Shown in pieces: positions 8,901 through 17,550 of a stretch of 64,000 bases of DNA (position 1 is its first letter; each line of letters starts with the position of its first letter). Source of the DNA: Naasia sp. SYSU D00057 (GTDB lineage: Bacteria; Actinomycetota; Actinomycetes; Actinomycetales; Microbacteriaceae); assembly GCF_017916505.1 (NCBI RefSeq), contig NZ_JAFMSZ010000002.1, forward strand, positions 124,001 to 188,000, written 5' to 3'. The notes below the pieces were generated by a model. It saw nothing but the letters and a program-made list of their open reading frames with translations. It was not told the origin of the DNA and did no database searches. A program made the translations under genes and the position numbers.

Positions 8901-9427
8901 CGGGTGACCATGTCCACGCGGGCGTAGGCGAGCTGCGGGAGGCGCTGGGCCAGCTCGGTGAGGCCCGCGCCGCGGCCGCCGAGAGTGAGGACGATCGGCT
9001 CGAGGTCGGCGAGGTCGGAGGCGAGCGGCTGGAGGGCGGCGCGGACGGCGCCCACGACGACGAGGGGCCGGGAGCCGTCCCACGCGCGCATCCGGCGGAG
9101 GGCGTGGATGCGCTGGCCGACCGTCTCGGCGCTCGGGCTGAGCCGCTCGTGCGGGAGGGTCTCCCAGGCGGGGAAGGCGAGGATCTCGGCCTCCGGCAGC
9201 AGGCAGCCGAGGGCGGTGCGGAGCGCCTCGGCCTCGCGGCCGGTCGGTGTGATCGCGAAGAGGGCCGCCGGATCGCCCGCCTGGCGCCGGGCGTCGAGGA
9301 GCGCGGCGATCAGCGCAGGCTGCAGCCCGGCCGTGGCGGAGAAGTCCGCCTCACGGGCGGCGTAGCGCAGGGCGCCGGAGAACGAGTCGGCGCGGGTGAG
9401 GGCATGGGTGAGCCCGGAGAGAGTCAC
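5861..9427 (-). CDS. mfd: Transcription-repair coupling factor Mfd
   Basis: 1188 aa ATP-dependent DNA translocase that removes RNA polymerase stalled at lesions and recruits UvrA. Domain order fits the family: UvrB-like N-terminal modules, a CarD-like RNA-polymerase-interacting domain (LKPGDYVVHETHGIGRF, near residue 500), SF2 helicase with Walker A GDVGFGKTE (about 662) and DEEQRFG (about 763), helicase motif VI (QLRGRVGRGRERAYAYF), and the C-terminal TRCF domain. GTG start placed by a TAGAAT box 7 nt upstream. In related genomes mfd sits near pth; here the sugar island separates them. Confidence 0.97.
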   Translation of the reverse strand: MTLSGLTHALTRADSFSGALRYAAREADFSATAGLQPALIAALLDARRQAGDPAALFAITPTGREAEALRTALGCLLPEAEILAFPAWETLPHERLSPSAETVGQRIHALRRMRAWDGSRPLVVVGAVRAALQPLASDLADLEPIVLTLGGRGAGLTELAQRLPQLAYARVDMVTRRGEFAVRGGILDVFPPTAEHPVRVDFFGDEVDAMRLFSVADQRSLPDEVREVELPASRELLLGPAVRQRAAEMQHEFPSLAGMLAKLAEGIPVEGMESLTPALVDELVPVTAYLPAGAAVAVVSPERVASRAVDLAETNREFLTAAWSAATAGAQAPIDLAAGDFLTLNQLHATADGRPWWTFTSFESGPEDDAAAVEEAAYVRVRGEAVPVAQGGTALDHVAALLSAGWSLAVAAAGPGLLERSRDVLAERELAGRMADEFPEKPEPGVAYLIQGAIDLGFEQAEAKIALITEREFFGRAAGYDSRQVKKLASRRKNVVDPLQLKPGDYVVHETHGIGRFVELVSREVSTGGRNAVKTSREFLQLEYAPSKRGYPGDKLYVPTDQLDLLTRYVGGEAPQLSKMGGSDWAAAKGKARKAVRDIAVELVKLYSARMASKGHAFAPDTPWQRELEEAFPFAETPDQLTTIDEVKADMERPIPMDRLIAGDVGFGKTEVAIRAAFKAVQDGKQVAVLVPTTLLVRQHLETFSERFAGFPVNLRPLSRFQTEKEVKETLKGVTDGSVDIVIGTHRILTDSLVFKDLGLVIIDEEQRFGVEHKDALTKLKTNVDILAMSATPIPRTLEMAVTGIREMSTLATPPEDRHPILTFVGPYSDKQVGAAIRRELLREGQIFYVHNRVSSINRVAAQLAELVPEARIAVAHGKMNEQALEQVIVDFWERKFDVLVSTTIIETGLDIPNANTLIIDRADKYGLSQLHQLRGRVGRGRERAYAYFLWDETRPLSETAHDRLSTIAANNDLGSGMQVALKDLEIRGAGNLLGGEQSGHIAGVGFDLYLRMIGEAVSAFRGEVAEGQTELRLELPVDARIPESYVDSERLRLEAYQKLSAASGPNAADDALDLVLEELTDRYGEPPVEVVNLLAVSRLRRLAQKAGLSEVVVLGGNLRIAPAELADSRQVRLKRLYPRARMLAQGGVILVPLPEVDGRTPADDELIRWAGDLLNALFAQEPAATPR

Positions 9428-9434
9428 TCACGCG

Positions 9435-9440
9435 ATTCTA
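9435..9440 (-). promoter_or_regulatory. -10 box of the leaderless mfd promoter
   Basis: TAGAAT on the minus strand, 7 nt from the GTG start at 9427. No Shine-Dalgarno sequence precedes the start, consistent with a leaderless message. Confidence 0.5.
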
Positions 9441-9469
9441 CCGGCGCGCCCTCGCAGGGACGCGGTGTC

Positions 9470-9560
9470 CGCCGAGGGCTGACGCAACCCGGCCCTCCGC
9501 CGCCGAATTGCCACTTCTCGCCCTCACTCAGGCGGAATAGGGGCGGAAAGTGGCAACTCG
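9470..9560. repeat. Island-edge palindromic repeat, copy 1
   Basis: Contains CGCCGAGGGCTGACGCAACC, then a hairpin whose arms are TTGCCACTTCTCGCCC and GGGGCGGAAAGTGGCAA around CTCAGGCGGA. Copy 2 lies at 36358-36465 in the same orientation, with the same leading word and hairpin. Here the element lies between the divergent mfd and island promoters, so it is not simply a terminator. The rest of the 367-nt gap 9428-9794 holds the promoter and operator of the ABC operon and otherwise nothing I recognise. Confidence 0.7.
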
Positions 9561-9678
9561 GGGGACTCAGGGGACGCGCTCGACGGGAAGCGGTCCGGCT
9601 CGAGCGAGGAGGAGCCGAGCGAGGGGAGCGACCCGGCCGCCAGGAGCACCCTCGGGAAACGGGGGTGGAAGGAGATGC

Positions 9679-9706
9679 TTGCATCGGCTCGTTTTATCGA
9701 TAACAT
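9679..9706 (+). promoter_or_regulatory. Promoter with LacI-type operator ahead of the GH95 operon
   Basis: TTGCAT (9679-9684), 16-nt spacer, TAACAT (9701-9706) form a plausible sigma-70-type promoter. TTTTATCGATAACA (9692-9705) covers the -10 box and matches 13 of 14 positions of a TGTTATCGATAACA palindrome, the shape LacI-family repressors bind with a central CG. The core TTATCGATAA is a perfect 10-bp palindrome. The likely binder is the LacI regulator at 15392, the last gene of this cluster. Confidence 0.6.
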
Positions 9707-9794
9707 CGTCCGCGTCGGTGCCCGAGCCGCCGGCGGCAACCCCAACAACCTGTTCAACGGCGAACCTGCGTAGGCGAGCCGGACTGGAGACACG

Positions 9795-11063
9795 ATGAAG
9801 TTCTCGAAGCGCACGACCGCCGCGGCGGCCGCCGCGGGTGCGGCCCTCCTGCTGACCGGCTGCGCAGGCGGCGGCGGGAACGCCGCCCAGGATGGCGTGA
9901 CCACCATCAACTACTGGAGCTGGGACGGTGCGCCCGGGCGCGACATCGTCGAGGCGGTGATCGAGGCCTGCGAGGCCGAGCACCCCGACATCAAGGTGAA
10001 CTACACCGAGCTCGCCCAGACCGACTACAAGCCGAAGGCGGCGCAGTCCCTGGGCGCCGGTGAGGAGATCGACGTCCTCACCGTGCAGCCCGGCTCCTGG
10101 GCGATGGAGGTCGAGGACTACCTCCTGCCGGTGTCCGACTGGTCGAACGGCGACCTCGTCGGGAAGTTCGGCGAGCAGTCGATCACCCAGGCGGAGCGCA
10201 ACTTCACCGACGGCCTCCTGTCGGCCGTCCCGGTGTACTCGACCGGCTCCGCCGTCGGTGTCTACAACGCGGACATCCTCGCCGAGCTCGGCCTCGAGGC
10301 GCCGACGACCTGGGACGAGTTCAAGGCGCTGAGCGACGCTCTGGCGGCGCAGGGCAAGGGCATCCTCCCCGTCACCATGCCCGCGGACGACTGGTTCCAG
10401 GACGAGATGGCGCTCACCTTCGTGGGCCAGGAGGACCCGGAGTTCTTCAACTCGGTGCGCTACGACGACGGCTCGTGGGACTCCGACGCCTACGTGACGG
10501 GCCTCAGCAACTACGCGGCGATGTTCGAGAACGGCACGTTCGACGCCGCGACGCTCGACATGGACTACACGACCGCGATGACCGCCTTCGACGAGGGCAA
10601 GTCTGCGGTCGTGTTCAACGGCTCCTGGGAGGCGGGCCGGATCCTCACCGGCAACTACGGCGTGATCCCCGTGCCGGCCGAGACGGCGGACAAGGCGTCG
10701 CTGCGCGCGTTCCTCGACGTGATGCTCGGCATCCCGGCCGAGTCCACCAAGCAGGAGGCCGCGGCCACGTTCATCGACTGCATGTCGACCGGCGCGGGCG
10801 TCGACCCCTGGGCCACGGCGCTCAAGGGCATCCCCGCGGTGAGCGACTACGAGCTCCCGGAGGGCACGCTGACCACCGAGCTGCAGCAGCAGAGCTACGA
10901 CACCCTCGTCGAGCTCATCTCCAACCCGGCGAGCGACCGGAACAACCTCGGCGCGTTCTCCGACCACGTGGGCGCGAACGTCAAGCAGGTCCTGTTCGGC
11001 ACGATGACCCCGGAGGAGGCCGCGAAGGACGCGCAGGCCGAGTTCGAGCGGGGCACGTTCTAG
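9795..11063 (+). CDS. Carbohydrate ABC transporter solute-binding lipoprotein
   Basis: 422 aa, family 1 extracellular solute-binding protein. Lipoprotein signal peptide with lipobox LLTGC, lipidated Cys at residue 23. The mature part shows INYWSWDGAPG, ALKGIPAVSDYELP and FNGSWEAGRI, usual for MalE/CUT1 proteins. RBS GGAGA 4 nt before the ATG. First gene of an importer with two permeases (11142, 12047); no ATPase is encoded nearby, so a shared MsiK-type ATPase is expected. With a GH95 enzyme downstream the ligand is probably a fucosylated or L-galactosylated oligosaccharide. Confidence 0.92.
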   Translation: MKFSKRTTAAAAAAGAALLLTGCAGGGGNAAQDGVTTINYWSWDGAPGRDIVEAVIEACEAEHPDIKVNYTELAQTDYKPKAAQSLGAGEEIDVLTVQPGSWAMEVEDYLLPVSDWSNGDLVGKFGEQSITQAERNFTDGLLSAVPVYSTGSAVGVYNADILAELGLEAPTTWDEFKALSDALAAQGKGILPVTMPADDWFQDEMALTFVGQEDPEFFNSVRYDDGSWDSDAYVTGLSNYAAMFENGTFDAATLDMDYTTAMTAFDEGKSAVVFNGSWEAGRILTGNYGVIPVPAETADKASLRAFLDVMLGIPAESTKQEAAATFIDCMSTGAGVDPWATALKGIPAVSDYELPEGTLTTELQQQSYDTLVELISNPASDRNNLGAFSDHVGANVKQVLFGTMTPEEAAKDAQAEFERGTF

Positions 11064-11079
11064 TAGAACCCCTCCCCCA

Positions 11080-11118
11080 CGTTCGGCGGGCCGCCGCAGC
11101 CCGGTGGCTCGCCGAACG
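11080..11118 (+). promoter_or_regulatory. Stem-loop between binding-protein and permease genes
   Basis: Arms CGTTCGGCGGGCC (11080-11092) and GGCTCGCCGAACG (11106-11118) pair with one mismatch, 13-nt loop. Such hairpins after binding-protein genes commonly protect or attenuate the message, so that more binding protein than permease is made. The second importer of this island has the same arrangement at 21429-21466. Confidence 0.55.
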
Positions 11119-11141
11119 CCTTCGACAGGAGTGAAAGAGCC

Positions 11142-12050
11142 GTGACCACTGACACCCGCACGAGGAAGCGCCGTCGCCGCAGCGACTGGCTCGTCGCCCT
11201 CGTCTTCCTCGCCCCGCTGCTCGCCATCTACGCGGTGTACTACCTGTACAGCATCGTCTTCCTCGGCCAGACCAGCATGCAGCGCATCGGCATCTCGCTG
11301 CTCCGGCCCGTGCAGGTCGGCTTCGAGAACTTCGCCCTGCTCGCCACCGATCCCGTCTTCCTGGGCTCGATCGTCAACAATCTCGTCTTCGCCGCGGCGA
11401 GCATCGTGGTGGCGCTGACGATCGCCTTCTTCATCGCCGTGGCCCTCTCGACCGGGGTCCGCGGCCGCAAGCTGTTCTACCTGGTGTTCCTGCTGCCGGC
11501 GCTGATGCCGCTGTCGCTCGTGGCCACCATCTTCGGCTCGATGCTGCAGGAGCGCTTCGGCATCCTGAACGAGACGCTGCGCGCCGTCGGCCTGGGCGAC
11601 CTCGCACAGTCGTGGCTCACGACCCCTGGCCTCGCCTACACGGCGGTGATCCTGGTCTTCTGCTACCTGATCGGCCTGCCGATCATGTACTACACGGCCG
11701 ACCTGTCGGCCCTGCCGACCTCCGCACTCGAGGCGGCACTGCTCGACGGCGCGGGCACCTTCCGGATCATGACCCAGGTCATCTACCCGATGATGCGGAC
11801 CACCCACATCACGGTGATCCTGGCCCTGCTCCTCGGCGCGTTCCGCGGCCTCGAGCAGGTGCTGTTCTCGACCGGGGGCGGCCCCGGCGACACCACCGAG
11901 ATCGTGGGCACCTACGTCTACGGCTACGTCAACTCCGGGGGCAAGACGATCGGCTACGCCGCCGCCGCGTCGATCGTCGTGCTCCTGATCGGTCTCGTCA
12001 TCTCGCTCGCGCAGATGTTCGCGACCCGGACGAAGAGGAGCGCACGATGA
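11142..12050 (+). CDS. Carbohydrate ABC transporter permease (MalF type)
   Basis: 302 aa with six predicted membrane helices, the first at residues about 15-40. The EAA loop that contacts the ATPase reads EAALLDGAGTFRIMTQVIYPM (near residue 195-215). GTG start. Its stop overlaps the ATG of the next permease in an ATGA quartet. CUT1 family; pairs with the 12047 permease for import of the sugar bound by the 9795 lipoprotein. Confidence 0.92.
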   Translation: MTTDTRTRKRRRRSDWLVALVFLAPLLAIYAVYYLYSIVFLGQTSMQRIGISLLRPVQVGFENFALLATDPVFLGSIVNNLVFAAASIVVALTIAFFIAVALSTGVRGRKLFYLVFLLPALMPLSLVATIFGSMLQERFGILNETLRAVGLGDLAQSWLTTPGLAYTAVILVFCYLIGLPIMYYTADLSALPTSALEAALLDGAGTFRIMTQVIYPMMRTTHITVILALLLGAFRGLEQVLFSTGGGPGDTTEIVGTYVYGYVNSGGKTIGYAAAASIVVLLIGLVISLAQMFATRTKRSAR

Positions 12051-12955
12051 CGACGACCGACCTCCTGCCGCCGGACGTCGAGGCGGACCCCGGCCAGCCC
12101 CGTCGGGGCACCGTGCCGAGTCGTGGCGAGGACAACCCCATGCGCGCCGTGATCACCTCGCGCGGCGACAGGATCCTCGTGTACGTGCTCCTCATCGCGA
12201 TGGGGCTGGTGTTCGCGTTCCCGCTCTACGCCATGGTGGCGAAGTCCCTGCAGGGCGCCGGCATCGCGAACTACACGACGCTGCTCACCCAGCCGGTCGC
12301 GGGTGTCAACGTCCTCACGACGTACCTCAACTCGTTCGTCATCGGACTGCTGCACGCCGCCCTCGTGGTCGGGATCGGGTCCATGGCGGGCTACGCGCTG
12401 TCGAAGCTCCACTTCCGCGGCCGTGAGCTCGCCTTCGCGCTGATCATCCTGTTCCTGGCCGTGCCCGGCACGGCGCTGCTCATCCCCGTCTTCCACATCA
12501 CGAACGAGGCGGACCTCTTCAACAACTACCTCGGGGTCGCCCTGCCCGAGGCCGTCCTCACGATCCCGTTCGCGGTGCTGCTGCTCCGCAACTACGGGCA
12601 CAACCTCGACGACTCCCTGTTCGAGGCGGCGCGGATGGACGGCGCGGGGCACTTCCGGGTGTTCTGGCACATCTTCCTGCCGATGACGCGGCCGGCGATC
12701 GCGAACCTGCTCGTGCTCTGCATGATCTGGTCGCTGCAGGACTTCCTGTGGCCCTCGATGCTGTTCACGAACCCCGGCATGACCACCGCGGCGCAGGCGG
12801 TGTCCTCGTTCGCGAATGCGCTCGGCCGCAGCGCCGAGGACTTCGGGCGCTACAACGCGAGCCTCGTGCTCCTCGCCGTCCCCGCCGTGCTGTTCGTCCT
12901 GTTCGGCCTCCGGTTCATCGTGAACGGCTTCGCCAGCGGAAGCAGCAAGGAGTGA
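12047..12955 (+). CDS. Carbohydrate ABC transporter permease (MalG type)
   Basis: 302 aa. About 40 hydrophilic N-terminal residues, then six helices. The EAA loop reads [21 protein letters not shown] (residues about 194-214), typical of MalG. ATGA overlap with the previous permease and GTGA overlap with the GH95 gene, so importer and hydrolase are coupled. Confidence 0.92.
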   Translation: MTTTDLLPPDVEADPGQPRRGTVPSRGEDNPMRAVITSRGDRILVYVLLIAMGLVFAFPLYAMVAKSLQGAGIANYTTLLTQPVAGVNVLTTYLNSFVIGLLHAALVVGIGSMAGYALSKLHFRGRELAFALIILFLAVPGTALLIPVFHITNEADLFNNYLGVALPEAVLTIPFAVLLLRNYGHNLDDSLFEAARMDGAGHFRVFWHIFLPMTRPAIANLLVLCMIWSLQDFLWPSMLFTNPGMTTAAQAVSSFANALGRSAEDFGRYNASLVLLAVPAVLFVLFGLRFIVNGFASGSSKE

Positions 12956-15372
12956 CCGGCGCGCACGAGCTCTGGTTCTCCCGCCCCGCCGCGGAGTGGA
13001 CCGAGGCGCTTCCCCTCGGCAACGGCACGCTGGGCGCGATGGTGTTCGGCGGGCCGCACACGGAGCGGCTCCAGCTGAACGACGGCACGGCCTGGTCGGG
13101 CAGCCCGGCGAGCGAGGACGTCCCGCCACGCGTGGATCCCGCGACCGCCGCGGCCGCGCTCACCGAGGCGCGGGAGGCGATCGAGCGAGCGGACTACGCC
13201 GCGGCGGATCGCGCGCTGCGCAGACTGCAGCACCGCCACAGCCAGACCTATCTCCCCTTCGCGGACCTCGTCGTCGCGCTCTCCGGCGAGGGGGCGGTCG
13301 GCGACTACCGGCGCTCCCTCGACCTCGCGACGGCGACGCACACCACGGCCTACCGGCTGGACGGGGCGGAGGTGCGGCACCGCACCTTCATCAGCCACCG
13401 CGATGCGGTGCTCGTGCACGAGCTCGTGTCGGCTGCACCGGGCGGCGTCGCGCTGACCGTGGCGCTGTCGAGCCTGCTCCGTGCGGAGGCGGCCCCGGCC
13501 GGCGACGGGACCCTCGGGCTGCTGCTGACGATGCCCGCCGACGTCGCGCCATCGCACGACGACTGGGCCGAGCCTGTGGTGTACTCGGACGCGCCGGGCG
13601 CCTCGCTCCGGGGCGCCGTCGCCCTCTCGGTCGAGCACGACGGAACGGCCGTCCCCGCCGCCACGGACGCGGCGGCGCCGGCGCTCCGCATCGAGGGCGC
13701 CAGCCGGGTCGTCCTCCGGCTCGCCACCGCGACGACGTTCGCCGGCATCGCCCGCACGCCGGAGGGCACCGCCGAGGGCGCGCACGCCGCGGCCGCTGAA
13801 CGGGTGCGCCGTGCCGGCTCGCGGACCGTCGACGAGCTGCACGAGCGCCATGTCGCCGAGCATTCGGCGCTCTACGCGCGGACGGAGCTCCAGGTGGGCT
13901 CGCCCGTCGACGCACCGCTCGACGAGCGGATCCTCAGTGGCAACGCCCATCCCGGCGGGCCGATCGCCGCGGACCCCGCGCTGGCCGCACTCGCGTTCAA
14001 CTTCGGCCGCTACCTCCTCATCTCGAGCTCACGCCCCGGGGGCGCCCCCGCCAACCTGCAGGGCATCTGGAACGACTCCCTGCAGCCGCCGTGGAGCTCC
14101 AACTACACGACGAACATCAACGTCGAGATGAACTACTGGCTCGCCGAGGCGACCGACCTCCCGGAGTGCGCGGAGCCGCTCTACGACCTCATCGACGGTC
14201 TCGCCCGCACCGGGCGCCGGACCGCTCGTGAGCTCTACGCCGCTCCCGGCTGGGTGGCGCACCACAACACCGACGTCTGGGGGTACACGCTCCCCGTCGG
14301 CTACGGCACCCACGACCCGAAGTGGGCGTTCTGGCCCATGGCGGGTCCGTGGCTCGTCCGCCACCTGTGGGAGCGGGTGCTGCACGGCGGGAGCGACGAG
14401 TTCGCGTGCACGCGAGCGTGGGAGCCGGTGCGCTCCGCCGCCGAGTTCGCGCTGGCCTGGCTGGTGGAGCAGCCGGACGGGACCCTCGGGACGAACCCGT
14501 CGACGTCCCCCGAGAACCAGTTCACGACCCCGGACGGCGGGATCGGCTCGGTCGCACGCTCGTCGACGTACGACCTGGTCGTCCTGGCCGACCTGTTCGA
14601 CATCCTGGTCGGGCTCGCCGACCGCCTGGGACGATCCGACGACCCGATCGTGCGGCAGGCGCGCGCGGCGCGCACCCGGATCCCCGGCCCGCGGATCGGG
14701 CGCGAGGGCCTGGTGCAGGAGTGGGCGGACGACTTCGACTACCCGGATCCGACCCACCGGCACGTCGCCCACCTGTACTTCCTGCACCCGAGCGACTGGC
14801 GGCCGGACCCGGCGCTGCACGCGGCGACGTCGCGCAGCCTGGACGCGCGCGGCGACGAGTCGACCGGCTGGGCGCTCGCGTGGAAGCTGCTCATGCGCAC
14901 GCGTCTCCGGGAGCCCGAGAAGGCCTCCGCGCTGCTCAGGCTGTTCTTCCGCGACATGACCGTGGATCGGGGGCCGTGGATCGGCGGCGTCTACCCGAAC
15001 CTCTTCTGCGCCCACCCCCCGTTCCAGATCGACGGCAACTTCGGGCTCGTCGCCGGACTCGCGGAGTGCCTCGTGCAGTCGCAGTGGGGGACGCTCGACC
15101 TGCTCCCCTCGGTGCCCGCCGAGCTCGGCACGGGGCGCGTCCGGGGGCTCATCGCCCGCCCCGGGATCCGGGTCGACCTGGAGTGGAGCGACGAGAGCGG
15201 AGAGCCGCGCCTCGTCGAGGCCCGCCTCCAGGCGACGGGACCGTCCGGGGAGGGGACCCACGTCGTGCGCTGCGGCGGGGAGGAGAGGATCATTACTCTC
15301 GGGGGCGACGCCGTCCTCCTCACGCCGGACCTGTTCCAGCCGGAGCTCGCCGACGGCACCCGGCGGACGTGA
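12952..15372 (+). CDS. Glycoside hydrolase family 95 (alpha-L-fucosidase / alpha-L-galactosidase type)
   Basis: 806 aa, full length for GH95, which removes 1,2-linked alpha-L-fucose (some members L-galactose) by inversion. N-terminal beta-sandwich begins at [19 protein letters not shown]. The conserved Asn pair of NINVEMNYW is N388 and N390; the likely acid is E521 in [10 protein letters not shown] and the base D694 in PFQIDGNFG, by analogy with AfcA. No signal peptide or lipobox: the GTG start is fixed by the GTGA overlap with the permease, so the enzyme is cytoplasmic and acts on imported oligosaccharides. Exact linkage and sugar not determinable here. Confidence 0.9.
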   Translation: MTGAHELWFSRPAAEWTEALPLGNGTLGAMVFGGPHTERLQLNDGTAWSGSPASEDVPPRVDPATAAAALTEAREAIERADYAAADRALRRLQHRHSQTYLPFADLVVALSGEGAVGDYRRSLDLATATHTTAYRLDGAEVRHRTFISHRDAVLVHELVSAAPGGVALTVALSSLLRAEAAPAGDGTLGLLLTMPADVAPSHDDWAEPVVYSDAPGASLRGAVALSVEHDGTAVPAATDAAAPALRIEGASRVVLRLATATTFAGIARTPEGTAEGAHAAAAERVRRAGSRTVDELHERHVAEHSALYARTELQVGSPVDAPLDERILSGNAHPGGPIAADPALAALAFNFGRYLLISSSRPGGAPANLQGIWNDSLQPPWSSNYTTNINVEMNYWLAEATDLPECAEPLYDLIDGLARTGRRTARELYAAPGWVAHHNTDVWGYTLPVGYGTHDPKWAFWPMAGPWLVRHLWERVLHGGSDEFACTRAWEPVRSAAEFALAWLVEQPDGTLGTNPSTSPENQFTTPDGGIGSVARSSTYDLVVLADLFDILVGLADRLGRSDDPIVRQARAARTRIPGPRIGREGLVQEWADDFDYPDPTHRHVAHLYFLHPSDWRPDPALHAATSRSLDARGDESTGWALAWKLLMRTRLREPEKASALLRLFFRDMTVDRGPWIGGVYPNLFCAHPPFQIDGNFGLVAGLAECLVQSQWGTLDLLPSVPAELGTGRVRGLIARPGIRVDLEWSDESGEPRLVEARLQATGPSGEGTHVVRCGGEERIITLGGDAVLLTPDLFQPELADGTRRT

Positions 15373-15391
15373 CGGCGCCGCCGAAGAGGGG

Positions 15392-16444
15392 ATGCACGTG
15401 ACCGGCACCGAGCGCACGCGGGCGAAGCGGGCGACGATCTACGACGTCGCCCGGCACGCCGGCGTCTCCCATCAGACCGTCTCCCGCTATCTCCGGGGCT
15501 ACGAGAACATCCGGCCGGAGACGCGGGAGCGTGTGGAGGCTGCGCTCGGCACGCTCGACTACCGGGCCAACATCCCCGCGCGGAACCTCCGCCAGGGCCG
15601 CACGGGCGCCATCTCGCTCGCGGTGCCGAGCCTCAACCAGCCCTACTTCGCGGAGCTCGCCCAGTCGGTGATCAGCGCAGCACGGGAGCAGGGGCTCACC
15701 GTGTTCGTCGAGACGATGGAGAACGATCGGCAGAGGGAGCTCGAGGTGCTCTCCCGCTCGCGGGGCAACCTCGTGGACGGGGTGCTCTTCGCACCGACCG
15801 TGGTCACCGCCGAGGAGCTCCGGCAGCAGGAGGTCACCTTCCCGCTGGTGCTGCTCGGCGACCGCATCTTCCACAGCGACTTCGACCACGTCGCGATGGC
15901 GAACGCCGCCGGCGCCCGCGCGGCGGTTCAGCACCTGATCTCACTCGGCCGCTCGCGGATCGCCGCGATCGGGGTCGAGCCGCCCGGCAGCGCGGGAGCC
16001 GCCCAGCTTCGACGGGACGGCTATCGGCAGGCGCTCGAGGAGGCCGGCCTGCCCCTCGATCCCGCGCTCGAGCGGGAGGGCGGCAGCTGGATCAAGGAGA
16101 GCGGCGTGCGGTCGGCCGAGGCGCTCCTCGCCTCCGGCGTCGAGTTCGACGCCGTGTTCGGCTTCAACGACGCTCTCGCGCTCGGCGCGCTGCGCGCCCT
16201 GCTGCGGGCGGGCGTGCGGGTGCCGGACGACGTCGCAGTGGTCGGCTTCGACGACACGGAGGACGGGCTCTTCTCGACCCCCTCCCTCACGAGCATCTCC
16301 CCCGGCCGGGATGAGATCGCCCGCCTCGCGGTCGAGCTGCTCACGCGTCAGTTCGACGGCTCCCCGCACGAGCCGGCACGCGAGGTGGAGGCCTCGTTCT
16401 CGCTCAGCGTGCGCGAGAGCACGATGGGGATCGCCGCCGCCTGA
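15392..16444 (+). CDS. LacI family transcriptional regulator
   Basis: 350 aa. N-terminal LacI helix-turn-helix TIYDVARHAGVSHQTVSRYL (residues about 16-35) with hinge-helix region NIPARNLRQGRTGAISL, then a periplasmic-binding-protein-like effector domain (VVGFDDTEDGLFSTPSLTSI). ATG at 15392; a GTG two codons later is an alternative. It closes the importer-GH95 cluster and probably represses it through the operator at 9692-9705, released by L-fucose or a derivative. Confidence 0.92.
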   Translation: MHVTGTERTRAKRATIYDVARHAGVSHQTVSRYLRGYENIRPETRERVEAALGTLDYRANIPARNLRQGRTGAISLAVPSLNQPYFAELAQSVISAAREQGLTVFVETMENDRQRELEVLSRSRGNLVDGVLFAPTVVTAEELRQQEVTFPLVLLGDRIFHSDFDHVAMANAAGARAAVQHLISLGRSRIAAIGVEPPGSAGAAQLRRDGYRQALEEAGLPLDPALEREGGSWIKESGVRSAEALLASGVEFDAVFGFNDALALGALRALLRAGVRVPDDVAVVGFDDTEDGLFSTPSLTSISPGRDEIARLAVELLTRQFDGSPHEPAREVEASFSLSVRESTMGIAAA

Positions 16445-16477
16445 GCGGGCCGGCGCGACGAGGCGGGCGAGCCGCAC

Positions 16478-16801
16478 CTAGTCGGTGTGGAAGACCTCCG
16501 GGAGCTCCTTCCACCACTCGCCCTCGGCACGGTCGTCGAGGGGGCGCTGCAGAGGCATCTGCACCGCCCACCAGCGCTGCGTCTCGGGGTCGGCCGCGAT
16601 CGCGGCCATGTCCGCCTCGTAGTCGTCGCCCGTGTACTCGAAGTACGAGAACAGCAGCTCGCCGTGCCGGTAGATCGAGTAGTTGTGCACGTTGCTCCGG
16701 GCGAGCCGGTCGAGCACGGCCGGCCACACCGCGGAGTGGTACCGCTCGTACTCCGCTCGGTTCTCGGCGGGCAGGCCGATCACCGAGGCGACGCGCTTCA
16801 C
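16478..16801 (-). CDS. L-rhamnose/L-fucose mutarotase family protein
   Basis: 107 aa, the usual length of RhaM-type mutarotases (COG3254). These dimeric ferredoxin-like proteins interconvert alpha and beta anomers of 6-deoxyhexoses. The catalytic His is H22 in YERYHSAVWP; SIYRHGELLFSYFEY and the Trp pair WWAVQMPLQ near the end are family signatures. GTG start in a GTGA overlap with the SDR stop. In the operon with fuconate enzymes, L-fucose is the likely substrate, supplying the anomer used by the dehydrogenase at 27958. Confidence 0.88.
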   Translation of the reverse strand: MKRVASVIGLPAENRAEYERYHSAVWPAVLDRLARSNVHNYSIYRHGELLFSYFEYTGDDYEADMAAIAADPETQRWWAVQMPLQRPLDDRAEGEWWKELPEVFHTD

Positions 16802-17550
16802 GCCTGCCTCACCCGGAGGTGGGTGACACCACCGTCGACCTCGAGAGCGGTGCCCGTGGTGGAGCCGGAGGCGGGGCTGGCGAGGTAGAGGATCGCCCCG
16901 GCCACCTCCTCCGGCGTCACCATGCGACCGGTCGCCTGCCGGGCGTCGAGCGCCGCGCGCTCGGCGGCCGGGTCGGCGAATCCCTGCAGCATCCGGTCGA
17001 CGAACGGGGTCGACACCGTGCCGGGGCTCACGCAGTTGACGCGGACGCCCTCCCGCACATGGTCGGTCGCCATCGCGTAGGTGAGCGCGAGGACCGCCCC
17101 CTTCGAGGCGGCGTACAGCGCGCGCTGGGGCAGCCCGTTGAGCGCCGCGATCGAGCACAGGTTCACCACGGCGGCGCTGCTCGACTCGCGGAGGAAGGGC
17201 AGGGCGGCGGCGGTGACGCGGGCCATGCCGGTCACGTTGATGTCGAGGACCCGCGCCCAGTCCTCGTCGGGCGTCTCCTCCACCGTGCCCACCGCACTGA
17301 TGCCGGCGTTGTTGACGACGATGTCGATGCCGCCGAACGCCTCGCCGACCTGCGCGATGGCGGCGTCCACCGAGGCGCGGTCGGAGACGTCGGCGACGAA
17401 GCCGGTGAGGCGCTCGTCCAGTCCCTCCGGGTTCAGGTCGAGCACGGCGACGCGGGCGCCCCGGTCCGCGAAGGCGAGTGCAGTGGCGAGTCCGATGCCG
17501 GAGGCGCCACCGGTGACGACGGCCGTGAGGCCGGCGAACTCGCCGCTCAT
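16798..17550 (-). CDS. Short-chain dehydrogenase, probable 2-keto-3-deoxy-L-fuconate dehydrogenase
   Basis: 250 aa classical SDR. Cofactor motif TGGASGIG (13-20); D38 after beta-2 favours NAD+; NNAG (80-83); catalytic S133, Y146 and K150 (YAASK). It would oxidise 2-keto-3-deoxy-L-fuconate to the 2,4-diketo acid. The assignment rests on its place between the FAH hydrolase and the mutarotase, as in the non-phosphorylative L-fucose clusters of Xanthomonas and Burkholderia. Overlaps both neighbours by 4 nt. Confidence 0.82.
   Translation of the reverse strand: MSGEFAGLTAVVTGGASGIGLATALAFADRGARVAVLDLNPEGLDERLTGFVADVSDRASVDAAIAQVGEAFGGIDIVVNNAGISAVGTVEETPDEDWARVLDINVTGMARVTAAALPFLRESSSAAVVNLCSIAALNGLPQRALYAASKGAVLALTYAMATDHVREGVRVNCVSPGTVSTPFVDRMLQGFADPAAERAALDARQATGRMVTPEEVAGAILYLASPASGSTTGTALEVDGGVTHLRVRQA

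Noticed and set aside
6425-9703. Long open frame antisense to mfd (1092 codons)
   Set aside because: A shadow of the high-GC mfd frame: composition is Arg/Gly/Ala/Val-rich, there is no recognisable domain, and mfd is unmistakable on the other strand. The same holds for antisense frames at 37227-39470, 61274-63130 and others.
9675-9773. 32-codon open frame ahead of the ABC lipoprotein gene, behind a GGAAGGAG stretch
   Set aside because: It starts upstream of the predicted -10 box and runs through the operator, so it would not be on the main transcript; no conservation evidence.
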